NCBI GenBank assembly: GCA_030524545.1
Contig: JAUNGM010000016.1
Coordinates: 1-64,000, forward strand
DNA from: Eubacteriales bacterium
Lineage (GTDB): Bacteria; Bacillota; Clostridia; Lachnospirales; Lachnospiraceae
Length of the DNA stretch: 64,000 nucleotides
Direction of reading: 5' to 3'
Of the stretch, positions 26,301-33,763 are shown piece by piece. The notes under the pieces were generated by a model. That model saw only the letters and a list, made by a program, of their open reading frames with translations, did not search any database and was not told the origin of the DNA. A program made the translations under genes and the position numbers. Position 1 is the stretch's first letter; the number at the start of each line of letters is the position of its first letter.

Positions 26301-28290
26301 TATTCTCATCCTTAAGAACAATTTTTCCCTCGTTTGTCACCTGAAAATACTCATCAAAGCCCAGCTCTGTTTCATTTCCCTGTGCATCCTTTCTAACCAG
26401 CTTCGAACCAGCAGGTATCGACCCTGTTACGCCAGCAGGCAGATTAAGCGTATCTTCTAAAGTAATTCCTCCGGAAGTTCCATCATCAGTACCGATAGTG
26501 ACTTTATAGTCCGCAATACTTTGTTCCGAATCATACGTGTATTCCTTTGTTACATTAATATCGTATTTATCTTCCTCACGTCCAGGTGTATCATCCTGTT
26601 GTTTTTTTATGATAATTTCTGTTTTTATATTATTGGTCTCCGAAAAGGAATACTCTATTTTTTCTTCATCTTTGGTTCCGTTTGTTTCCAGTTTTGACCA
26701 AAAAGAAATACCTCCATTAATAACATTTCCACTATCAATAAAACTTTGATTCAGGTTTATCGTAATCTTACCATCTGAAGTAATTTCATATGTGCCCACA
26801 CCATTACCGCCGCCATCATAGACAGTTCCTGCGTAATTCTGGTTTGGATTTATCCCTTCCGGAATATCATACGTTAATTTTGTGGTACCAAAGTTCTTCA
26901 ATACACTGGCATAAATTTCATATTCAATAGTAACTTCAATACTTTTTCCTTCTAACACCTCTGTTTTATCAAAAGTCGCATTTGTAATATAATCCGTTAA
27001 ATCAACAGAACTGCCTACTGCGGCGCGTAATATCATCCGCATCATTGTTCCAGTCGTCTGTGGTTCACCTTCAATGATAGCAGTAGCCCTTGCCGCATAT
27101 TCATCTGTGTTCTCTGTTTCATTTTGAATTACATCTATATCCGATTGCTGATTCTTTTCCTCCTCACCATCAAGGCTTTCTTCCGCCTCTTCATCTTCTT
27201 CTGTTTCAAAAATTGCATTTTCCACATCTTCGGTTGAATCTTCTTCGTCCTCTAATACTACAAAATCACCTTCACCTTCATCTGCACTGCCAACCTCTTC
27301 AATATCATCAATAACAGGTTCTTCTTCCGTAAAAATCGTTTCTTCAGAAAGAACAGGAATTTCAGTTGGTGCAGGATTCACTGCAGAAGCCGGGTTTTCT
27401 GTTGGGGTGATTCCCTCCGTTGGAACCGCCTCTTCTGTTGAAGTGGGTTCATCCGTTACAGCCGGCTCTTCGACTGGAGTGATTTCCTCTTCTACTCCGG
27501 GTTCTTCTATCTGCTCCGGTTCTTCAGTTGGTGTTTCATCCATATTTTCGGTATTGTCTTCTTCAAAAGAAACTTCCGGAGAAACAGCGGCTGCAGCCCA
27601 ATTCAAGTCTGCCTGTCCTGCTGTCGTCCAGGCGGCTGCGTTTGCATCATACCATTCAGCAGTAATTGTGCTGACACTATCTGTCTCTATATTTCCGGCA
27701 GATACTGTAAAATCTGCAGAAATCTGTCCGTCTCCGGTTTTGTCATAAGTAAGCAGGACACGATCAGTATTCTGAGGATCTGTGCTCAGCATCATTGGGA
27801 GACCGGATCCGTCTGCTGCCGGGACGTGACAGATGCCTTCACTGTCAGCCATCATAGCTTCCGGCAGAGCTGCATATGTTATGCTGTCCATACCAAGAGC
27901 AAGGGACACGCTCTGATCCTGTGCGTTCTGAATATTCCATTCGATATGGAGATCATATGTATTCTCCGGATTCTCTACGTCTGCAGCATTCAAAACTGCT
28001 GTTACGGATGGAGGTGTAATCATGTCCTCATCCGGAACAAGAACGGCGGGTTCCGAAGCATCAGAAAAAAGACCGCTCTCATCTGTCGATCCTGATGTAA
28101 AATCTTCTGTTCCGCTGCCTGATGATATGTCGGTTCCATCCGAAAATACATCGATTCCTGCTGCCATGCTTGTATCATCTGAGGGTATCAGGTCACCGCT
28201 TGGAATATCCGAAGCCGCTACCTGACTGCATAACATAGTCGCAGCCAGAATCAATGAGACTCCTGTTCTGAAATAATTATGCTTTCTCAT
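20320..28290 (-). CDS. Giant SpaA-pilus adhesin with LPGTG anchor
   Basis: This protein of about 2656 residues is the first gene of the pilus block. It has a signal peptide (ending about VAASD), a small N-terminal domain, a Thr/Pro/Glu-rich acidic stalk (about 245-390), a long region of Ig-like adhesin domains (about 420-1430), a SpaA domain with LRGAEFRLEEYEGEL, and six Cna-B domains whose first strands read VQKEW, VKKIW, VNKVW, VKKKW, VEKIW and VQKKW (near 1550, 1690, 1945, 2055, 2190 and 2490). It ends ITLPGTGSKYPF, helix and FKKRN. The LPGTG matches the major pilin, so it is inferred to be the tip adhesin. The ATG at 28290 is taken as start; an in-frame TTG at 28299 lies closer to the GGGAAGCGAG ribosome site. 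Confidence 0.9.
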   Translation of the reverse strand: MRKHNYFRTGVSLILAATMLCSQVAASDIPSGDLIPSDDTSMAAGIDVFSDGTDISSGSGTEDFTSGSTDESGLFSDASEPAVLVPDEDMITPPSVTAVLNAADVENPENTYDLHIEWNIQNAQDQSVSLALGMDSITYAALPEAMMADSEGICHVPAADGSGLPMMLSTDPQNTDRVLLTYDKTGDGQISADFTVSAGNIETDSVSTITAEWYDANAAAWTTAGQADLNWAAAAVSPEVSFEEDNTENMDETPTEEPEQIEEPGVEEEITPVEEPAVTDEPTSTEEAVPTEGITPTENPASAVNPAPTEIPVLSEETIFTEEEPVIDDIEEVGSADEGEGDFVVLEDEEDSTEDVENAIFETEEDEEAEESLDGEEEKNQQSDIDVIQNETENTDEYAARATAIIEGEPQTTGTMMRMILRAAVGSSVDLTDYITNATFDKTEVLEGKSIEVTIEYEIYASVLKNFGTTKLTYDIPEGINPNQNYAGTVYDGGGNGVGTYEITSDGKITINLNQSFIDSGNVINGGISFWSKLETNGTKDEEKIEYSFSETNNIKTEIIIKKQQDDTPGREEDKYDINVTKEYTYDSEQSIADYKVTIGTDDGTSGGITLEDTLNLPAGVTGSIPAGSKLVRKDAQGNETELGFDEYFQVTNEGKIVLKDENKKLPDLAAGCSYELTYKVDYSGLENLNQSIELKNKAHVSDQYHQSEKEVTIYLNHTYLSKKAYYDSSKDKIIWTISLNDFGGDLSGYTLSDVLKKDSAEISLPNEITMIEYPANGGSSKKYTIVLPFTFDSAGGNAKAENEGDIYSPTSRFEITYETDVSEVGFYSKYENTASLGGDGKDFSTGGIPQEVTHDKGVLSKKYVAPDGKTEETEDVEGDPNIKHYRWNATIVPPKDGIKANAIYTDTISAEPYSANNSHYITSEQLSGLRVLTKNEYDTLNTDPLSNDYYKIQVLDSSNTWVDFPDSSGDFTYTKFRIVFLQNIPKNYTAVVLDYKTTADLSGMKNGNTWNFVNTGEFEQDNGRTSSSDSKKVSSGGYIKKLDAGGNNGNYVYDDCKGVLYYAIVVNETRQFTNDCGNIVVKDILPEGTTLYQLPYNIREKNGIYGSVYGSIENDRIVKCYFLKDANQPSSMFCATGVNSGIINGQKVSGEIDINDYISQSYDPITRELTIEIPGDLLWLTDNGEDHSTNGSYMLYIFYAAQIDSKQDSTSENLYTNKAEIYINGEKKAEDSVTDTVVSSYVVKNFNGQSDNSSRETSYQVVVNPSGAVLDGGTDINLVDSITYDKYMKAVDLKENSIHLYKLTSSGKGAEIDKSLYTVQYGEKTDSAGNKKFEMEIYLKDGQPYILEYTYVYSIDDRAIGNDVADGVNFSTVTGEDGKTYYVYDITNSITVEGSRIGSDDSEVVDEKESNGSSAYASTKDVTLVKVDEDNAAVTLRGAEFRLEEYEGELNNTNWRTDNANWVLVKENLLTGEEGTLKLTGLEANRAYRLVETKAPTNYICMDEPYYFYLSDSRITAMHYPEGYPDVAQEIKSGYITIKNKKGDETKTSIAVQKEWYDENGTALSGEAITDKDGNIINSIQATLYQTTNENDTENGVVYTSDGLTNPATLSVENGWYALFGDLPKDNGEEVSSPTYKKYYYYVKEEADATLNDGSEVPINDTFIMESDQNGTVVGGTVTLKNSKGASVSVKKIWDASTGGVHPEIPVTLYRSKSGVVPEREPEEIENCTVNVNLKYETSWDSGVKGVFSENIQVGASAEIKVIDVWQSSNSQKLIYSGISYTGSTEVVDYQVSWGTKKADVTTYKIDSVVENMSLDLTIGNSFNDGDYVVEIKQLESPADTRSWLLPSDKNQVETINLGSEYASKSTETGYYSATGWEYTWNKLDGDFYYYVLEGTDGSGEITGYKTAYSYDVKDPDAELKKVEKVTITNSSDDEGEKTSITVNKVWDDNITDHSNYTVKAKLYQKAEGGEDIQIGEEVTLANINGVLSYTWSVPKGPEYYVVETVAKIGEVDVLESYTVTYSNTILESAVEDAVNASVTEGTITITNTGETTEISVKKKWVSANGIEKISTTLPDIKVQLYKQGEDGKAQPINDVIKLGSTHNNEENYGDAGWSYTWKNLPKGSYYVEEVEMVEDYSKVTYQLEVSDSTGGNSPSETSSDSEDESLSSEISSNITTTGGTIVIINHEDSTEISVEKIWDDNNPTGKPDVTVRLYRTITPLQALAPTPTVEPIATPTPTVEPIATPTPIPTDGNRIEVNVYSWNGDVNGIPCDNEDVYVEVFIRDTSWNLVGTAILRSSNGWTDVVVDSNGGTDQVYKLTDAKIHPNENIITEVLLYHDGNGYKPQITGSGIINVAISYSGIANANLIDNNVSVKSILSEPETAVLLSSASSDLVDIAENLILTVDGIELQTSNAEYMGAGIDKVLGEGNGWKADWSDLDKTDENGNLYYYYAVEEEVSGYSAEYNITYKDGDSEKGIDKVTITNTKDEIKTSITVQKKWSDEVESHEGYTAEVTLYDAAGNPVVCQEQDNPIVLDNNQWSYTWNDLPEGYYYVVETKAQYNGSDLTNYTTTYRIGDSNEVSSGKNAKTSDGTIIITNTRNKAGITLPGTGSKYPFVFYGLGCAFLLISAAWMLLTFKKRNTPIDAGKGGKRSEN
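21551..21610. repeat. Perfect 30-bp tandem duplication in the giant LPGTG adhesin gene
   Basis: Units 21551-21580 and 21581-21610 are identical and encode a ten-residue Pro/Thr/Val/Glu linker (PTVEPIATPT, in register) on the minus strand, inserted within the fifth Cna-B domain. The perfect identity suggests a recent duplication. Confidence 0.9.
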
Positions 28291-28355
28291 CTTTTTCAAC
28301 TCGCTTCCCGTTCCATTTTATTTCCATAAATAAGTAAACTAATTAGCTGAAATCC

Positions 28356-28411
28356 AGGGCTATTGCCAAATATATGAACGCCTTGCATCCCTCTTCCGCA
28401 AACCGGATTCT
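28356..28411 (-). promoter_or_regulatory. Possible structured 5' leader of the pilus block
   Basis: On the minus strand GAATCC pairs with GGATTTC, enclosing AGGG and CCCT arms and a segment with ATGCAAGGCG. It would sit in the untranslated leader between the proposed promoter and the first adhesin. I looked for c-di-GMP-I hallmarks because of the nearby cyclase, but the conserved arms are not convincingly there. Only the pairing is claimed. Confidence 0.3.
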
Positions 28412-28474
28412 TGTTTATTTTGCACAATTTTTGTCAATTTTTTCGCAATATTTTCGTCCTTTTAATACACTTTT

Positions 28475-28503
28475 ATTGTACTCCATCTTTAATGTCTATG
28501 CAA
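28475..28503 (-). promoter_or_regulatory. Proposed promoter of the pilus block
   Basis: On the minus strand TTGCAT (28498-28503) and TACAAT (28475-28480) are spaced by 17 bases. The -10 is good and the -35 poor, as expected for an activator-dependent promoter, and direct repeats lie immediately upstream. Transcription would begin about 180 bases before the first adhesin ATG. Confidence 0.5.
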
Positions 28504-28508
28504 TTTAC

Positions 28509-28545
28509 ATTTCGTAAACGTCCCTTTTTCGTTTATTTTCGTTCA
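28509..28545. promoter_or_regulatory. TTCGT direct repeats upstream of the pilus promoter
   Basis: ATTTCGTAAA (28509-28518), TTTTCGTTTA (28526-28535) and TTTTCGTTCA (28536-28545) lie directly upstream of the proposed -35. LytTR proteins bind pairs of roughly nine-base direct repeats, usually spaced 12-13 bases; the 10- and 17-base periods here do not match that closely. Binding by the adjacent LytTR-PAS protein is an inference. Confidence 0.35.
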
Positions 28546-28604
28546 TTCGCACAATATATTCTTCATTCACGGAATTTTTATATGTTTTTCTAAAAAAAAT
28601 GCAA

Positions 28605-28645
28605 CAAAAAAAGCCGCCTTTGTGTCCATTCACACAAAAACAGCT
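28605..28645 (-). terminator. Rho-independent terminator, minus strand, upstream of the pilus promoter
   Basis: Read on the minus strand AGCTG plus TTTTTGTGT pairs with ACACAAAGG plus CGGCT, and seven T residues follow. It would stop minus-strand transcripts that come through the regulator gene, insulating the pilus promoter. Confidence 0.75.
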
Positions 28646-28693
28646 TCTGATTTTCTGCGATTGAATATTCATACAATGTACTTCAAAATACAG

Positions 28694-28736
28694 AAAAAGC
28701 CGTCTCTCCCGCTTGACATCTGCCGGGAAAAACGGC
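28694..28736 (-). terminator. Second minus-strand Rho-independent terminator, within the regulator 5' region
   Basis: On the minus strand GCCGTTTTTCCCG pairs with CGGGAGAGACGGC and is followed by TTTTTCTG. It is in tandem with the terminator at 28605-28645. On the plus strand the same hairpin lies in the 5' untranslated region of the LytTR gene. Confidence 0.7.
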
Positions 28737-28771
28737 GCAATAATAATATATGTTTGAAAGAGGACTCTGCC

Positions 28772-29533
28772 ATGCATTCTAACCAGCCTATATCCATCCG
28801 CCTGATGATCGACCGTCAGGAGAGGACGATCATGACCAATACAATCTTATATGCCCAGGTGACTGATAAACTCTGCAAGATTTCCCTCACGGATCAGAAA
28901 CAGGTGAAGCTTTTTATGTCTATTTCTTCACTAAGAGATATGCTTCCTGATGAAGGCTTTCTGGAAATCAGCCGCAGTTGTCTGGTTTCCCTGCAGTATA
29001 TCCGTACCATTGACGGGCCGGATGTGGTAATGGTCAATGGAGTTCGGCTTCCTTACAGTATCCGCCGCAGAACAACAATCCTCCACGCCTTCCAGAAACA
29101 TCTCGCATTTCAGGCCTCCCAACGGGATTCCTATGAATGGAAACTGGATCTTGCCATGGAATTCCGTTGCTTTGACCACTGCCCGATTCCTTTCTGCATC
29201 CTGGAAAGCGTATCCAACCCGCTTGCAAATTCTATTGACTTTATTTTCCGATATGCCAATGAGGCTTTTGCTTCCCTGCAGCATCAGCCGCTGAACCGTC
29301 TGATCAACAGCACCTTCTCCTCCAAATTTCCGGCTGCTGCAGGCAGATGGCTTCCTGTTTTTTCAAGGATTGCCTTTCAGGGCGGAACAGCCGACATTGT
29401 GGATACGCTGAATACACCCCTGAAAGAAATGCACGTCACCTGCTACCAGCCTCATTATGGTTTCTGTGCCTGTCTGATGGTCAAACCCTCTTTCCACTCC
29501 AAACCGCAGCTGTCAGGGCCGGATTTCAAATAA
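28772..29533 (+). CDS. LytTR-PAS transcriptional regulator, divergent from the pilus block
   Basis: The 253-residue protein starts at the ATG at 28772 behind AAGAGGACTCTGCC. Residues about 1-105 form a LytTR DNA-binding domain: TNTILYAQVTDKLCKISL, then SLRDMLPDEGFLEISRSCLV and VNGVRLPYSIRRR are characteristic. Residues about 125-245 resemble a PAS sensor (FDHCPIPFCILE, DFIFRYANEAFASL). LytTR regulators (AgrA, ComE, VirR) control surface and virulence genes; here no receiver domain is present, so the PAS domain would be the input. Divergence from the 27-kb pilus block makes it the obvious candidate regulator. Its 3' end overlaps the convergent cyclase gene by eight bases. Confidence 0.82.
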   Translation: MHSNQPISIRLMIDRQERTIMTNTILYAQVTDKLCKISLTDQKQVKLFMSISSLRDMLPDEGFLEISRSCLVSLQYIRTIDGPDVVMVNGVRLPYSIRRRTTILHAFQKHLAFQASQRDSYEWKLDLAMEFRCFDHCPIPFCILESVSNPLANSIDFIFRYANEAFASLQHQPLNRLINSTFSSKFPAAAGRWLPVFSRIAFQGGTADIVDTLNTPLKEMHVTCYQPHYGFCACLMVKPSFHSKPQLSGPDFK

Positions 29534-31421
29534 GATAGAACACGCAGCGCTTCTTTCCCTCTGCTTTCGCTTCATAAAGAGCCGCATCTGCATGTTGGAG
29601 CAGCATATCCCATTGATATCCGCTGGTACCGGACACGGCTGTACCTATGCTGGCAGAAATCTCAACCGTATCAACGCCGTCCGTATATCTCAGACAAAGG
29701 AGTTCTGCCAGTCTCTGCATTTTTTCCTGCAGAGCCGCCGGGCTCTCATTTCTGATAAAAACACAGAACTCATCCCCACCGAACCTCGCTGTAACTTCCC
29801 CTTTGTCAAAAAACCGGTTCAGTATCTCCGCCACATCACAGATTGCTTTATCTCCTGTGAGATGTCCCAGATGATCGTTTACATTCTTAAAGTTATCCAG
29901 ATCCACAAATACAACTGCACAGTCCTGTCCGCTTTCCCTGACTTCCGCCAGTTGTTTCTGTACTTCTTCTGCAAAAGCTTCCTTATTATATAATCCTGTC
30001 AGAGAATCCCTCCTGGATTTTTCCGTAAGCATCTGCTTTTCATTCGTCTCCTCATTAACATCACGGATCAGGCCAAGAACCATCTTTGGCTTTCCATTGG
30101 CTCCCATCATCACAAAATGGTTGATCCTGCACCAGATACTGCCTCCATTGGCTTTCAGAAGGCGCACTTCCAGCTTACTGTCCTGTCCCGTTTCCACTGA
30201 CTGACGAAATGCCTTGCCGAAAGAATACTGATCATCCGGATGTACCCTCCAGATACTCAGCATCTCCTCCAGCTTCATCGAACTGCAGCTCCGCGCCGGG
30301 CTCCATCCGAATTTTTTCTCAAAGGTCTCGGATGTACGGATCTCCTTTTGGGTCAGGTCCACTTCATAGATCATCTGTTCGGACTTTTCCAGCAAAATCC
30401 TGTTTTTTTCCTCCTCTTCCTTCAGACGGGCGACACTCCTTTTCAGAAAACCGATCCTCCACACATAGACCAGCAGGCATGCCACTGCGGCCAGCGCAAC
30501 CAGTACCGCCGCTGCAGAATAACGGTATTTATACAGAAAGTCTCCCGTTGTTAATTCGTATCCCCGCTCCGAGGTCTGGCGGATAATGATCATGGAAACC
30601 TCTTCCTCGCTGAGGCTTTCAATTCCTTTATTCAGCACCTCCATCAGGAGCGGATCATTCAGCATATTGCCGTTCCCATCCGTATCAGTCTTATTTATCA
30701 TCGGGGAAAGGCTGTGGCTGTCGCCGATTCCGGCTGCTGCTACAATCTTTAAATCCTCATACTTTGGTTTATGGATCAGACGGTCTACGGAATACTGGTT
30801 CTGTATGAAACAATCCACGTTTCCCTCATCTACCGCCTTCATGGCCTCGTCAATAGAGTCGAAAAAAACGACCTGAAAATCCGGATATTTGTTATGAATG
30901 ACCTGTTCAATCGTCTGTGATCCGGAAGCAACTGCCACGGTCATAGATTCCTGAGGGTCAAAATTGGTCTCCTTCCGGCATACAACCACCTTGCCGGCTT
31001 CAAAATACGGTACGGTCAGACTGATTCCTGCGGCATGGGCATTCACTTCGTTATATTCCACACCTGCCACCAGATCGATGTTTTCCCTGAGCAGGTCATC
31101 ATAGGTCACTCTGCCCATCGGCAGTATCCTGTATTCAAATTGCAGGCCTGTCCTCTGCGCAACCAGATCCAGGATTTCCCTGGTAATGCCGCCAAGCTCT
31201 CCATTCTCATCTTCATACATCACAGGATCCGCATTTCCCTGACAGCCCACCACAAGTGTGCCGAGTCCACGGACAAATTCTTTCTCTTCCTCCGCAAGCA
31301 GAACAGCCTGCTCATCCGCTTCCTCTGCCCCCAGGACAAGCCGGCTGCACAGGCAGAGGCAGATGCCCGCCGCAGCCAGCCCTATTTTCAAACGTTTTTT
31401 CAGCATTTTTATGCTTTTCAT
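29526..31421 (-). CDS. Membrane diguanylate cyclase with SBP and PAS sensor domains
   Basis: The product (about 631 residues) has a signal/anchor segment, an extracellular SBP_bac_3 solute-binding domain (about 45-275, VGCQGNADPVMYEDENGELG, GITREILDLVAQRTG), a transmembrane helix (about 310-335), a PAS domain (about 350-460) and a C-terminal GGDEF domain (about 470-630) with the intact signature ARFGGDEFCVF. It should make c-di-GMP from two GTP in response to an extracellular ligand bound by the periplasmic-binding-like domain. The ATG at 31421 is chosen because GGGGGCG lies just upstream; an in-frame TTG at 31436 contains that site. It converges on the LytTR-PAS regulator, linking c-di-GMP signalling to the pilus locus by position only. 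Confidence 0.9.
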   Translation of the reverse strand: MKSIKMLKKRLKIGLAAAGICLCLCSRLVLGAEEADEQAVLLAEEEKEFVRGLGTLVVGCQGNADPVMYEDENGELGGITREILDLVAQRTGLQFEYRILPMGRVTYDDLLRENIDLVAGVEYNEVNAHAAGISLTVPYFEAGKVVVCRKETNFDPQESMTVAVASGSQTIEQVIHNKYPDFQVVFFDSIDEAMKAVDEGNVDCFIQNQYSVDRLIHKPKYEDLKIVAAAGIGDSHSLSPMINKTDTDGNGNMLNDPLLMEVLNKGIESLSEEEVSMIIIRQTSERGYELTTGDFLYKYRYSAAAVLVALAAVACLLVYVWRIGFLKRSVARLKEEEEKNRILLEKSEQMIYEVDLTQKEIRTSETFEKKFGWSPARSCSSMKLEEMLSIWRVHPDDQYSFGKAFRQSVETGQDSKLEVRLLKANGGSIWCRINHFVMMGANGKPKMVLGLIRDVNEETNEKQMLTEKSRRDSLTGLYNKEAFAEEVQKQLAEVRESGQDCAVVFVDLDNFKNVNDHLGHLTGDKAICDVAEILNRFFDKGEVTARFGGDEFCVFIRNESPAALQEKMQRLAELLCLRYTDGVDTVEISASIGTAVSGTSGYQWDMLLQHADAALYEAKAEGKKRCVFYLI

Positions 31422-31535
31422 TTTCGTCGCCCCCAACGCGCATTCCCGGTCTTTGTCAGAGCAAAGGCATCAGGTAAGTTTCCCAGCAATAACTGATGGG
31501 CATCCCAAGGATCATCGCCTGCTGCGGCCGGATAT

Positions 31536-33692
31536 TTATTTCCCGGTTCCTTTCATGGAGAGGCTGATCCGCTTCTTCTTCAGATCCACGCCAAGTACGC
31601 GGACATCCACAATATCACCCACACTGACAGCCTCCAGAGGATGTTTGATAAATTTCTCGCTCATCTCGGAAATATGCACAAGGCCGTCCTGATGAACGCC
31701 GATATCCACAAAAGCACCAAAATCGATAACATTCCGCACGGTTCCCTTCAGGATCATTCCTTCCTTCAGATCCTTCATATCCAGGACGTCCGTACGCAGG
31801 ATCGGCCTGGGCATCTCATCTCTTGGGTCACGGGCGGGCTTTTCCAGTTCTTTGACAATATCGCGCAGGGTAATCTCACCGATTTCCAGTTCCTGTGCCA
31901 TTTTCTTATAATCCTTCACCTGTCCGGAGATTCCGGCCAGCTTGCCCCCTGTGATATCCTCCGGCTGATATCCCAGCTTTTCCAGCAGCCTTGTAGCTGC
32001 TTCATAGCTTTCCGGATGAACACTTGTGGCATCCAGAGGATTTTTACCGCCGGTGATACGCGCAAAACCGGCGCACTGTTCGAAAGCTTTCGGTCCCAGC
32101 TTCGCTACCTTGAGAAGCTCTCTGCGGCTTGTAAAGCGCCCGTTTTCCTCCCGGTACGCAACAATATTTTTGGCAATGACCTTCGTGATACCGGAGATGT
32201 ACTCCAGAAGTGAGGCGGAAGCAGTATTCAGATCCACGCCGACCTTATTTACACAGTCTTCCACAACTCCGCTCAAGGCTTCTCCCAGCTTCTTCTGGTT
32301 CATATCATGCTGATACTGTCCCACGCCGATGGCTTTCGGCTCAATCTTCACAAGCTCAGCCAGCGGATCCTGAAGACGCCTTGCAATGGAGGCGGCACTT
32401 CTTTGTCCCACATCAAAATTCGGGAATTCCTCCGTTGCCAGCTTACTTGCGGAATATACGGAGGCTCCGGCCTCATTGGTGATCACATACCGGACTTTTT
32501 CCGGAATCTCCTTCAGAAGTTCTACGATGATCTGTTCCGACTCTCTGGAAGCCGTGCCGTTTCCCACGGAGATCAGGGTGATGTCGTATTTGCGGATCAA
32601 CTTTTTCAGGGTCTCTTTGGCTGCTTTGATCTTGGCATCCGTAGTAGGAGCAGTCGGATAAATGACCGTCGTGTCAAGGACCTTGCCTGTCGCATCCACA
32701 ACTGCCAGCTTACAGCCTGTACGGAACGCAGGGTCCCATCCCAGAACGACCTGATCTACGATCGGAGGCTGCATCAGAAGCTGTTCCAGATTCTTGCCGA
32801 ACACGCGGATGGCTCCGTCCTCTGCCTTTTCTGTCAGGTCACTTCGGATCTCACGCTCAATGGCAGGGCCGATCAGACGTTTGTAACTGTCCTCTACCGC
32901 TTCCTTTAGTGCCGGTGTCGTATGGGGATTCTCTCTGGTGATCACCTGCCGCTCCAGATAACGCAGAATATCTTCCTCAGGCGCATTGACTTTTACTGTC
33001 AGAATCTTTTCTTTTTCTCCGCGGTTCAGCGCAAGAACCCGGTGTCCTGCCAGCTTTTTGACAGGCTCTTCAAACTCATAGTACATTTCATACACAGACG
33101 GCTCGTCCGGATTTTTGGCAGCGGAGCTTACACTTCCCTTCCGGGCTGTCAGGTCACGGATATGCATACGGTAGTCCGCTTCATCGGAGATATGCTCTGC
33201 AATAATATCTTTGGCACCTGCCAGAGCCTCCTCCACCGTTTTCACTTCTTTTTCCTCAGACAAAAAGGCTTCCGCCTCCTGCTCCAGCGGCTTGCCTGTC
33301 ATCTGAAGCATAATGATATTTGCCAGCGGCTCCAGCCCTTTCTCCTTTGCAATCGTTGCACGGGTACGGCGCTTCGGACGATAGGGACGGTACAAATCCT
33401 CTACGATCACAAGAGTCCGGGCATCCAGAATCTGTTTCTTCAGTTCCGGCGTCATTTTGCCCTGCTCCTCAATACTGCTGATCACCTGGGTTTTTTTATC
33501 CTCCAGGTTCCGCAGGTAAGTCAGACGTTCAAAAAGATTACGAAGCTGTTCATCATTCAGCGAACCTGTGGCCTCTTTTCTGTATCGCGAAATAAACGGG
33601 ATGGTGTTGCCTTCGTCAATCAGCTTGACCGCGGCTTCCACCTGCCATTTCTTTACATTCAATTCCTGTGTGATTACTTGTATAATATCCAT
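31536..33692 (-). CDS. tex: Tex family RNA-binding transcription accessory protein
   Basis: The 718-residue protein matches Tex over its length: an N-terminal helical domain (QELNVKKWQVEAAVKLIDEGNTIPFI), an YqgF/RNase H-like domain (about 320-460, VVLGWDPAFRTGCKLAVVD), helix-hairpin-helix motifs (about 490-560, VDLNTASASLLEYISGI) and a C-terminal S1 RNA-binding domain (about 640-715, GMILKGTVRNVIDFGAFVDIG). Tex-type proteins bind RNA and act in transcription-associated processes and toxin gene expression in several pathogens. The ATG at 33692 follows GAGGAGATAAACGAAA. Stand-alone gene on the minus strand; nothing unusual. Confidence 0.97.
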   Translation of the reverse strand: MDIIQVITQELNVKKWQVEAAVKLIDEGNTIPFISRYRKEATGSLNDEQLRNLFERLTYLRNLEDKKTQVISSIEEQGKMTPELKKQILDARTLVIVEDLYRPYRPKRRTRATIAKEKGLEPLANIIMLQMTGKPLEQEAEAFLSEEKEVKTVEEALAGAKDIIAEHISDEADYRMHIRDLTARKGSVSSAAKNPDEPSVYEMYYEFEEPVKKLAGHRVLALNRGEKEKILTVKVNAPEEDILRYLERQVITRENPHTTPALKEAVEDSYKRLIGPAIEREIRSDLTEKAEDGAIRVFGKNLEQLLMQPPIVDQVVLGWDPAFRTGCKLAVVDATGKVLDTTVIYPTAPTTDAKIKAAKETLKKLIRKYDITLISVGNGTASRESEQIIVELLKEIPEKVRYVITNEAGASVYSASKLATEEFPNFDVGQRSAASIARRLQDPLAELVKIEPKAIGVGQYQHDMNQKKLGEALSGVVEDCVNKVGVDLNTASASLLEYISGITKVIAKNIVAYREENGRFTSRRELLKVAKLGPKAFEQCAGFARITGGKNPLDATSVHPESYEAATRLLEKLGYQPEDITGGKLAGISGQVKDYKKMAQELEIGEITLRDIVKELEKPARDPRDEMPRPILRTDVLDMKDLKEGMILKGTVRNVIDFGAFVDIGVHQDGLVHISEMSEKFIKHPLEAVSVGDIVDVRVLGVDLKKKRISLSMKGTGK

Positions 33693-33763
33693 TTTCGTTT
33701 ATCTCCTCTGCGAAAATCCGGCCCCTGACAGGAAATCCTTCCCGTCCGGTGCCGGCATCTTCG

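Noticed and set aside
28356-28411. c-di-GMP riboswitch in the pilus leader
   Set aside because: ATGCAAGGC and the paired ends drew attention, but the conserved GEMM arms (GGCAAACC, GACGCAAAGCC) are not matched in order.
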